Source of the DNA: Anaerovorax odorimutans
GTDB lineage: Bacteria; Bacillota; Clostridia; Peptostreptococcales; Anaerovoracaceae
Reading direction: 5' to 3'
Assembly: GCF_024459955.1 (NCBI RefSeq)
Contig: NZ_JANFXK010000002.1
Span: 186,001-250,000, forward strand
Length of the DNA: 64,000 bases
The notes under the pieces were generated by a model, which saw only the letters and a program-made list of their open reading frames with translations, did no database searches and was not told the origin of the DNA. A program made the position numbers and the translations under genes. Position 1 is the first letter of the stretch; each line of letters begins with the position of its first letter. This document shows, piece after piece, positions 16,730 through 27,200 of the stretch.

Positions 16730-16771
16730 TTTTATCCACTAAGACGTTTTTTCTGTTTAAAGTGGATAAAA
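16730..16771. repeat. 11-bp inverted repeat, second TTATCCA hairpin
   Basis: TTTTATCCACT (16730-16740) and AGTGGATAAAA (16761-16771) flank a T-rich 20-nt loop. It shares the TTATCCA core with the hairpin 82 bp to the left. Confidence 0.6.
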
Positions 16772-16835
16772 AATTCCAAATATGGAAAGCTGCACCCAGA
16801 AATGAACCTCTGGCCCGCCGCTTATATAAATCCCC

Positions 16836-17342
16836 TTACTTTTTCAGAGACAATCCCAGAGAAAGGGTATTGATCCCCTGGGTAATGATGGTGAAGGCCA
16901 CCATGTAGCCCACCAGCGCCACACCCATCAGCGGATGGAACAGGGCCACAACCGCTATCAAAATGGAGAGAATACCGAAGATCATGCCCCCCAGCCACGG
17001 CTGTTTCTTTTGCTTCATCTTCCATGCGCCGCAGACCCGAATAATGCCCGAAACCAATACAAATGCCATGATGAAATAAATGATGACCGTGTCCGCGAAG
17101 AATGCGCCGTAGTAATTGCAGAGCAGCACAATGCCTCCTATGATGGAAAGGATTCCGAAGAAAGCGTCCCAGCCGGAGCCTTCTTTCTTGCCAAAATAAT
17201 TAATGGTGATATTCAGTCCTGAAATAATCAGTATGATTCCCAACAGCCAGGCCAGACTCAGGGCCGCCACACCCGGCCGAAACACACAGAAAATACCCAG
17301 CAGTGTGGTCAGCACACCTAAAATAATGGTTACAATTTTCAA
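16836..17342 (-). CDS. HdeD/DUF308-family membrane protein
   Basis: 168 residues, about six transmembrane helices in three pairs, with the family's opening 'ILGVLTTLLGIFCVFRPG' and repeated GIILIISGL / MAFVLVSGIIRV motifs. HdeD in E. coli is linked to acid resistance at high cell density; here only membership is clear. Start is TTG at 17342 after AGGAGGTCTATT. It is the last gene downstream of the NRPS and PPTase (72 bp gap), so it may share their transcript. Confidence 0.85.
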   Translation of the reverse strand: MKIVTIILGVLTTLLGIFCVFRPGVAALSLAWLLGIILIISGLNITINYFGKKEGSGWDAFFGILSIIGGIVLLCNYYGAFFADTVIIYFIMAFVLVSGIIRVCGAWKMKQKKQPWLGGMIFGILSILIAVVALFHPLMGVALVGYMVAFTIITQGINTLSLGLSLKK

Positions 17343-17414
17343 AATAGACCTCCTTAGTTTATCGATAACTTTTTTAAAACACTCAGATTGGGCGGACCTG
17401 CCGGCCGCCCGCTT

Positions 17415-18083
17415 TCATTTAACTGCTTGCCGCAGGTCGATCTGCTCCACCTCCGGGGTTTCCTCCCCTATGGAGCAGACGGACAAACAGTAATCCGGTC
17501 CGATATCCGGCTCGCAGAAATGGTAGAGCTGGTCGTCTTCGCTCTGCCGGACTGTAGGCGACGGTTCCATCCGGATTTCAAAGGCATGAAGGGGCAGGGC
17601 AAAACCCTTTCCCACCGCCTTCATAAAACTTTCTTTCAGGGTCCAGAGGCGATAAAATTCCCGCTCTTTTTCTTTTCCCTGCCAGCGTCCCAGATAGGCC
17701 CGCTCGTTTTCCGTAAAATAGCGGCTCAGATCGGAGACGGATATCCGCGCTCTTTTCTCTACGTCTACGCCGATTTCACCGTCACTGATTCCGCATACGG
17801 CGCGCTGCTGTGAATGGCTGATGTTAAAGCAAAGCTGCGGCAAATCGGCCAGCAGCGGCTTTCCGTAAGGGCCCTGGGTGATGGCCAGTTCCTTCAGGGA
17901 GAGGCCCTGCCCGGACAGAGCCTTTTCCAGCAGCAGCTCCGCCGCCAGACTCTGGGCCTGATCCTTACGGAAGCGGTATCGCAAAACCGCTTCCTTCCGC
18001 TCCCGTCGCACGCCGGAAAGAGCCCGGTAAAACAACCGATCTTCCATCAGCGGCTCCGTTCCGGCGATATAAATTTTCAACAT
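17415..18083 (-). CDS. Sfp-type 4'-phosphopantetheinyl transferase
   Basis: 222 residues, normal for Sfp. The key motifs are present: GPYGKPLL and FNISHSQQRAVCGIS in the N-terminal half, the Mg-binding IGVDVEKRARI, then FTENERAYLGRW and FYRLWTLKESFMKAVGKGF. It moves phosphopantetheine from CoA to the serine of carrier domains; the obvious clients are the three T domains of the NRPS encoded 122 bp upstream on the same strand. The ribosome-binding site (AAGGGA) is unusually close to the ATG. Confidence 0.95.
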   Translation of the reverse strand: MLKIYIAGTEPLMEDRLFYRALSGVRRERKEAVLRYRFRKDQAQSLAAELLLEKALSGQGLSLKELAITQGPYGKPLLADLPQLCFNISHSQQRAVCGISDGEIGVDVEKRARISVSDLSRYFTENERAYLGRWQGKEKEREFYRLWTLKESFMKAVGKGFALPLHAFEIRMEPSPTVRQSEDDQLYHFCEPDIGPDYCLSVCSIGEETPEVEQIDLRQAVK

Positions 18084-18205
18084 TCCCTTGTTTTCCTTTT
18101 CTGTTCAAAGTCCGGGCGGCCTGCGCCTCTCCCGAAAAAATCCAAATTGACTTTTTTTGTATCCGCCGGACCCAAACACGGCCCGCCGGATACAATTTCA
18201 AAGCA

Positions 18206-21200
18206 TTACAGATTGGAGAAAAATCCCAAACCATCCAGCGCCTCCACAAAGCGTCCCACATACTCCTTAGAAGTGGTCGGCCAGTTGTATTGCAGCCGGT
18301 AAAGCACCTGCATAGTGTAATGGTTCTCTTTTTTCACCGGCAGGGTTATCTTTCCGTGGCCCATATTCTGATAAGCGATCATGCTGGACAGCACCTCCGC
18401 TTTCTGCGGGTCCTTCTGGGCCTTTTCAAGCGCCGCCAGATAATCTTTCTCCTCCGCCAGCTCGATATCCATGCCGTGGCGTTTCATCTCATGAATGATG
18501 TCGCCCATGTAGATGCTGTGGTTGTTGTACGGATGGAAGAGGCAGCAGGCTTTCGGCGTTTTTGCCAGCTGCAGGATGGCCTGGGACGTGCTGTCGATCG
18601 GAGCCATTTCCGCCGCCGAATCCATCATGGTATAAGGGAACCTGCCGATCAGCTCGTAGGATTTCAGCCTGCCCACAAAGCTGTTGGTGGAGAAGTTCAT
18701 CTGGAACTCTCCGTCCGTATCGCGGGCGGACAGGTTTCCTACCCGCATGATCTTGGCGCTGAGGCCCTGGGAAACTTCTTCCAAAATCGCCCGTTCAGCC
18801 AGGAATTTACTGTGGCCGTACTTGGTATCCAGCGCCTGGCCGAAGTAGAGCATGTTTTCGCTCATCACCGTGTCCTCCGGCGGCATTCCGCCAACGCTGA
18901 AACCGGAAACGCTGGTGGTGGAAATATGAACCAGACGGCTGCCGGTTTCCTTGCAGTAAGCGATGCAGTTGAGCGCGCCGCCCACATTGACGTCCTCGAT
19001 ATCCGTGCCGCTGGAGAAATGCTTTACATTGGCCGCACAGTTGATTACCGTATTGATTTCACAGTCTTGCAAACGATCAAAAGCCTCGGTGCCGGTCACA
19101 TCGCCTTCGGTGATAAACAGCCGTTTGCCGATCAATTCCTCGAAGGTATCCTCAAAGTAATAGAAGAGCATGGATTTCAGCCGATCTTCCGCGGAGTTGT
19201 AACGTCCCTTCCGCAGAATGCAGTGCGCTTTTCCCTCTTCGGTCAAGAGGAATTCCCGCAGGATATGGATTCCCAAAAATCCGGTAGCTCCGGTCAGCAG
19301 GATGTTGCCCAAAGGCTGCATTTCGCCCTCCTGGAAGGCTTCCAGGTTGTTTCCTTTCAGAACGTTTTCGATATTGGCATAGTCGTAGAGGGACAGGTCC
19401 GCAAGCTCCGAAACCGGACCGGACTCTTCCTGGAACAGCGCCGCCAGTTTTCTCGGGGTCGGATGGGAGAAGACATCGCCATAGGTGATATCAAAGCCCG
19501 CCTCCGTAGCCGCGATAATAACTCTGGTTACCACCAGCGAGGTTCCGCCCAGGTCAAAGAAGCTGTCGTCGATTCCCACCTGATCCATTTCCAGAACTTC
19601 GGCGAAAATCTTACAGAACACTTCCTCCGCCTTGGTGGTCGGCTTCACATACTCAGCCGCCGCGGCCAGCTCCGGCTCCGGCAGCTGCTTTCTGTCGATC
19701 TTGCCGTTTGGCGTCATCGGCATCTCATCCAGCTGGCGGTAGGCCGTCGGAATCATGTATTTGGTCAGTTTTTCCGCCAGGGCTTCTTTCAGCGCTTCCA
19801 CGGAAATCGTTTCTCCCGCCGTATAATAGGCGCAAAGATGCTCCGTCTCGTTGATCTTGCGAATCACAACCACCACTGCCTTCATCTGCGGATATTCGGC
19901 AATGCAGTTTTCGATTTCTTCCAGCTCGATCCGCAGGCCCCTCAGTTTTACCTGATGGTCGGTTCTGCCCAAAATGACGATATCGCCCTCATCGGTCCAT
20001 CTGGCGTAATCGCCGCTCTTATAAATCCGTTCACCGTTAAATTCCACGAACCGCTCAGCCGTCATTTCCGGCAGATCGTGATACCCTCTGGCAACACCCA
20101 TGCCGCCGATGTAAAGCTCGCCCACCACGCCAGGAGGCAGCAGATTGCCGTTGCTATCCACCACGTATTCCGTGTAATTGAGCAGCGGTCTGCCGATGGT
20201 AATCCGATCTTCACAGGTCAGCTCCTTGGCATTGCAGGATACCGTGATCTCCGTCGGCCCGTAGGTATTGAAAATGCGGGCATCGGTCACTTCTTTGAGT
20301 TTTTCCAGCAGTTTCAGGCTGTACTGTTCCCCGCCGGACATAACCACCTTGCACCGGGCAAGGGCCTGGCAGAATTCCAGCGATTCCATGTACTGGAGCA
20401 TTCTGGACGGAGTGGCGTTGAAAATATCGGCCCCCGTTTTTTCCATCAATGCCGCCAGGTGGGCCGGGTGGTTGCCGTCGTCTTCATTGGCCAGCACCAG
20501 GGTCAGCCCGTTGCACAGGGCCACAGCCGTCTCCTTCAATGCCATATCAAAGGAAACCGTAGTAATGGACATCATCACGCTTCCGCAGGTCACGCAGGCG
20601 TGGACATGGGGGTTGGCCTCGTGGTCGTAAACATAGTTGGCAATGCCGCCGTGCTCCAGCATGACGCCCTTCGGCTTTCCGGTGGAACCGGAGGTGTAGA
20701 TCATGTAAGCCAGATCCTTTTCGCTAACTTCCACCTTTGGATTGTCTGTGTTTTCGCAGGTTAAAAGCTCCTGAATATCAATGGCTCTGCCCGGCGCGAA
20801 ATCGCCAAGGCGTTCTGCCGTGGTTATGACGAAAGCGGCCTGGCTGTCTTCGGTGATCTGACGAATCCGCTCCGCCGGGTATTCCGGGTCGCAGGGGATG
20901 TATGCTCCCCCGGCCTTCATCACGCCGTACATGGCGATCATCAATGCTCCCGTTCTACCCAGAAGGATGGCTGCCGTATCGCCCTTGGAGAAACCATGCT
21001 CCGCAAGACCGTTTGCCACCCGGTTCATCTGTGCGTTCAATTGCTCATAGGTATACGAACCTTCCGCCGCGATCAGGGCTGTCTTTTCCTTATGAAGGGC
21101 AACCTGTTTTTCGAAGACCCGATGGAGAACCTTTTCCTCCAATTCACAGGATCCGGCCTGGCGGAACTTATCAAGCCGCGCCTGCTGCTCTTCGGTCACC

Positions 21201-24200
21201 AGCGAAAGCTGACCCAGCAGCGCAGACGGTTCCTCCATCATGCGCTCCACGCACACAGCCATGGAAAGTGCCAGCTGGTCCATCAGCTCCCTGCTGTAGA
21301 GAGCATTGTTGTATTGCAGGCACACAGCCGGGTTTCCGTCTCTCTCCTCAATATGGATCGACAGTTTGAATTTCGGATGATCCGATTCCATGCTGTCAAG
21401 CTCCACCGGCTGCCCGGAAACCATGGGAAGTTCCAGCACGCCCAGCTGACAGGCGTACATGATCTGCGGCGCGAAATCATAGTCAGCGGCAATTTTGGTA
21501 AATGGGTATTCTTCATAGGAAACCGCGTCTCCCAGCACCTGGCTGGCCTCCTCAATCAGTCGGAGCACCGTCTTGCTTCCTTCCACATTGGCCGCCAGCG
21601 GCAGGGTCTTGACAAACATACCCATGGCGTTTTGCAGTTTCAGGTCCGACCTGCCGTTACTGATGGTGCACAGATAAATATCCTTGCTGCTGAGATATCT
21701 GGACAAGGTGTAAAACGCGGCGGCCAGGAACAGCTGCGCCGGTGTCACACTGTGCTCCCGGCAGAAACCGTCCACCTTTAAGCCATCGCACAGGGCTGTG
21801 CTTTCTTCTTTCCTGCCGCTCTGCTCCTGACCGGAAAGATCGGGAGCCAGCTCGCTTGCGCCCCGGCAGTTTTCCAGCATCTTGGCGAAGAATTCTCCGC
21901 CCTGGAGATAATGCTCCCCGTGCTCCTGCTCTTTTTCCCTGGCAGCAAAATCGTAATAGCTGAAGGTTTCCTTTTCCGGAATTTCCCCTCCCAGGACAGC
22001 CGCCAGCTGGTGCATGAACAGATCCAGCGAACCGCCGTCACAGATAATATGGTGGAAATCCGCAAACAGACAGGTACGCGCTTCCGTCTCCACAATGGAC
22101 AGCCGGTACAGCGGCTCGTCTAAAATGACGAAAGGCTTGACGTACTGCGCCTTGTACTTGGCAAGCTCCGCTTCTGTCATGGAAAGCAGCGGAATCTCCT
22201 CCGGCTGGCCCTTGTAGGGCATCTGCACATATTCTTCCCCGTGGACCCGAATTCTGGTATTGATATACGGATGGGCCGCGATTACCGTTTCCGCGGCTTT
22301 TTTCAGCTGCGCCGCAGTAACGGAGGCCGGGAAGCTGAACATGGCCGGAATGTTGTAGGCCGTGCTCTCCGAATCCTTCATGGCATCATAGTAAACGCCC
22401 AGCTGGGTCTGAGTCAGCGGATACCATTCTTTGAGCTCCACCGCTTTTTCCTCCGCCGGTTCTTCGTTTCTCTTCTGCCGCAGCGCCAGATAGATCTCAT
22501 CCTCTATGGAAAGAATGGTGCACTGCTTCATCATTTTTTTCACTTCCAGCTCCACTCCGTATTCCCGCTGCACAGCGGCCGCCAGCTTGATGGCGGAAAG
22601 GGAGGTCAGTCCTGCGTTCATCAGGTTTGTGCTTACAGAAAAGCCTTCGTGGCCGACGATTTGACTGATAATAGCCTTTAAATCGGTCTCCAGCAGAGTC
22701 ATGGGCCGGTTATCATCGGAAACTGCGGCTTCGGCCTGTGGTTTGGGATCCGGCAGCGCCCGCTTGTTGACCTTCATATTCTGGTTCAGCGGGATTTGAT
22801 CGATCTGCATGGTCACTGACGGTACCATGTATGGCGGTTTTTCCTCCATAATAAAGGCGCTCAGCCCGTTTACATCTATTTTTTCATCTCCTACCACGTA
22901 GGCTGCCACAGCCTTTCCGCCGGCGGGAGCATCAAAGGCCATGACCGTGGCGTCCTTAACGCCCGGATACTGACGGATCACCCGCTCGATCTCCGTCAGC
23001 TCCACACGGAAACCTCTGATCTTCACCTGGCTGTCCCGTCTGCCCACAAATTGCAGGTTGCCGTCCGCCAGGAACCGCACCATGTCGCCGGTGTGGTAGA
23101 TCCGCTCAAAGCCTTCTTTGCTGCTGAATGGATTCGGCGTGAAAACCTTCTCCGTCTGCTCCGGCCTGTTGAGGTAGCCGCGGCTCACCTGGTAGCCGGC
23201 TACGCACAGCTCGCCGGTGGCCCCGGTGGGCACTCTTCTGCCGTACTTATCCACGATGTACAGCTCCATATTATCCATGGGCCGTCCGATGGGCACGTTG
23301 GAATAACGTCTGGTTTTATCCAGCCGGTAAATGGTCGTAAAGATGGTACATTCCGTAGGGCCATAGGCATTGTACAGCTCAAAGGCAGCCTCTGTCTGCA
23401 AAGGCACCAGTGTTTCGCCGCCCACGGACAAATGCTTTAAGGACTTGTTTTTCCCCTCCTCGGCAAACTGACGTCCCACCTGGGTAGTCATAAAGGAGTG
23501 GGTCACGTTCTCCTGTTCAAAATAATCGCTGAGACTGGTAAGCTCCAGACGCAGCTCTTCCGGCACAATGCATACCGCCGCGCCCCTTGTGAGGGCCGGG
23601 TACATATCCATCATGCAGGCGTCAAAACCGTAGCTGGCGTAAGCGGCCACCACGTTTTCTTCTTTCAAATCGTAGTAATTCCAGTACCACTGGCAGAACG
23701 CGCGCAAATTTTTGTGCAGCAGCATACAGCCCTTGGGCGTTCCGGTGGTTCCCGAGGTGTAAAGCAGGATATACAGATCCTCCGGCGACGGCGGGGTAAG
23801 GCTTTCCTTTTCCGGAAGCGGCAGGGTGGGGATATCCTTCAAAAGGAGCACCGGCCCGTCATATTCCGGCACCAGCTCCAACAGCTGTTCATCGGCGATG
23901 AGCAGCGACGCCTGGGCGTCCTTCATCATGAAGGCCAGCCGTTCGGCGGGATAAGTCGGGTCCAGCGGCTGGTAGGCAGCCCCTGCTTTCATGATGCCAA
24001 GAGATGCGATGGGCATGTATTCGCACCTTGGAATCAGCACGGAAACAACCTGCTCCCTGCCGATGCCCAGCTTCTGCACATAGCCCGCCACCCGGTCGGA
24101 AAGTTCATCCGCCTGGGCGTAGGTGTAACGTTTGTCTTTATAGATAACCGCCGTATGCTCCGGCATTTCCGCCGCCCGCCTGTTAAACAGGTCGATGATG

Positions 24201-27200
24201 GTTTCACTGCGGTCATAGACTACTTCCGCCCCGTGGAAACGATCCAGCTTCCGGCCTTCTTCCTCGTCGATGAGGGCGATATCTTTCAGGCACGGTTCGC
24301 TGAGGAAACCTTCCATAATATTTCCCATCATGGCGCAGAAGGCTTCGATGGTTTCATCCTCGTAGACATCGCTGCGGTATTCCAGGAACAGATCGTAGCT
24401 GCCCTTTTTCTTGAATACGTGGAGGGTGATATTGGCAAGGCTGCTGCCGGTTTCCAGGGCCTCCATGGGCAGTCTGGCTTCTTCGATCTCAATGGCGTTT
24501 AAGGTCTCGGCCTGATAAACAAAGAGAATATCCGAGCTGATGCCGTAAGTATTGGCCAGCTCACCGAAGGAGCAGCAATCGTGGTTCATGGTTTCGAAGA
24601 AATCCGCCTGCATTTTCTGTAAAAACGACTGAACTGCCGCGTCTTCCTCAATATTTGCGTATACGGGAATCGTGCGCACCAGCATGCCCACTGTGTTTTG
24701 GAAACGCGGGTCGTGGCGGCCGTTGTTGACCGTGGTAAAGAGGGATTCCGTCTGCCCGGTGTATTTTGCCAGGGCATAAGCAAATGCTCCCAGGAAGAAG
24801 GTGTTTTCCGTAACCCCGGCCTGTCTCGTGAAATGCTCCAAAGCGCCGGAACTGATGCGGCCCTCCAGGTTGCAGTAAAGCCGCTTGGCCGGATGGTCGG
24901 CCGACTGGTCTTCGTCTTTATCGAATAACAGGTTGGAATCCACTTCGTTTCCGGCCAGCAGCCGGTCGAAATATTCTTCCGCCTCCTGATAACGCTGGGT
25001 GTTCTTTAGCTTCTGTTCATAGTTGGACAGATCGAACTGGGTAATCTCCTCCGGCTGCAAATCCTGCCCCAGATAAGCTCTGGCTGCCTGGGAGAAAAAG
25101 CTGGCAAAGGATGCTCCGTCGGAAATGATGTGGTGCATATCTGCCAGCAGGCAGCCATCCTTTTCCGTCTCATAAAGTTCCATGCGGAACAGCGGTCCCT
25201 TTTCCAGATCAAAGGGCCGGACAAAGGATTCCTTGATTTGCTCCAGCTGTTTTTGAGAAACCTTCTCAAGTGGAATCTCAAATTCCTGCGCGGCGCCGGG
25301 AACCATTCCGTAGGTTTCATCCTGCTGACGCACGGCAATGCCCATGACCGGATAATGTTTGACTGTGTCCAGCAGGGCCTGGCGGAAACGCTGTAAATCC
25401 ACGCCTTCCGGGATTGTGAATGCAAAGGGGATGTTATACATAACTCCCGTAGGATTTTGCAGGCATTCCAGGAAAACGCCCATCTGGCTGTCGGTGAGGG
25501 GGTAAAAATCCTTTTCTTCCCGGCAGTTTTCATAGGGATCTTCTTCCTTCTGACCGCACAGAGCAGCGATTTTTTCCGGCGTTTTGCCCTCGAAAACCTG
25601 CTGAGAGGCCAGATTCAGCTCTTCGGCAAAAGCTTGCAGACGCACAGCTTTAATGGAGTCGCCGCCCAGAGCAAAGAAGTCGTCTTTTCTGCCCACCTTT
25701 TCTACGCCCAGGATTTCTTCAAAGCCTTTACAGAGCAATTCTTCCTCCGGCGTTACCGGCGCTTCATATTCCGCCTTGAAAGCCGACAGCTGCGGCGGCT
25801 TGAGGGACAGCCGGTCCAGCTTGCGGTTCACGTTCAGGGGGAAGGCTTCCAGTTCCACAAAGAAGCTTGGGATCATGTAATCCGGCAGTTTCTTTTTCAG
25901 CTCTTCCTTGATTTTAGCAGCCGGGTCCTTTTGCGCGCTGTCTTTTTTCAGCTGAAAATAACCGCACAGATAGGTCTGTCCGTATTCGTTTTCAAAGCCT
26001 TTGACTGCTGCTGTTTCCACAAAATCAAGGCTGTTCATCAGGGTTTCGATTTCCCCGGTCTCCACCCGCTGGCCGTTGATTTTCACCATCCAGTCCTTAC
26101 GGTTGACATAGATCAAATTTCCTTCCGGTGTGAATTTTCCCAGGTCATTGGAGTGATAGAGGATTTTGTCGTCCTCCCCTTCGGCGAAGGGATTGTCGCA
26201 GAACACTTCCGCCGTCTTTTCCGACAAATCGATATATCCCCGGGACAGAGGGCCGGAAATGCAGATTTCCCCGATTTCTCCCTCTTTGGTCCGGCTTCCG
26301 TCTTCGTTAAGCAGATAAATCTTCATGCCCTCAAAAGGCTTGCCGATGGGCGTATTGTCGTACTCCTTGTCCACCGTGAAAATCGTGGCGCCCGGCGTGG
26401 TTTCGCTGGCTCCGTAAAAATTGTACAGGGTGTAGCCCTGGCCGCTGGCTCCGCTGAGACGTTCGCTGCCGGTGGTTACATAACGCAGAGAATCGCTTTT
26501 ATTGTGGAACAGCTTCAACAGCTGAGGACTGATAAAGGTAGCGTTAATCTGATGCTCCGCGATGTACTGCTCGATTTTGCGCACGTCCCGGCAATCCTGT
26601 TCGTTCTGAATATGTATGGTGTTTCCTGTATAAAGATTGGCGGTCAGGTCGATGATAAAGGCCACAAAATGGTACGGCACGTTGGACAGATATTGATCCT
26701 CCGGCAGGCATCCCGTGGCTTTGGCAATCCGGTAAGAGGAGTGGGAAAGGCTGCGGTGGTCGTGCAGAATTCCTTTGGGTGTTCCCGTGGAGCCTGATGT
26801 GTAAACGGCAAAGGCCGGATCTTCTTGCGAAACCTGTACCGGCTCTGCCAGGGGCTTTGCCGCTGCCGCGTCTTTTACAAAATCCGCTCCTAAAATCCAG
26901 TCCGCTTTGCACTGGTTTGTGATATAGTCGATTCGCTCCTGGGGGTAAGCCGAAGACAGGGGCACGAAAGCGCACCCGGCCTTTAGAATCGCCAGCATGG
27001 AAGCGATAAACTCCATTTCCCGGCCCATGAGCACCGGAATCAGGCTGCCTTTTTCGACCTTTTTTTCTACGATCAGTCCGGCTATTTTATCGCTGAGGAC
27101 GTCAAGCTCCCTGTATGAGGTTTCCCTGCTCCCGCTCTGGTCCACAATGGCCGTTTTCTCTGCATATTTTCCTGCATTTTCCGCAAATGCTTCTAAAAAA

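Larger units (their letters stand above)
16419..16835. other. Intergenic region with two long hairpins sharing TTATCCA
   Basis: 417 bp at the downstream end of the NRPS gene set. Two inverted repeats are described separately. A small palindrome TTCCAAATATGGAA lies at about 16774-16787. No gene is supported. Confidence 0.5.

Noticed and set aside
18290-20764. Long plus-strand open frame (824 codons) and several others opposite the NRPS gene
   Set aside because: They lie wholly antisense to clear NRPS domains, have His/Gln/Arg-rich composition typical of reverse-frame reading, and lack ribosome-binding sites.
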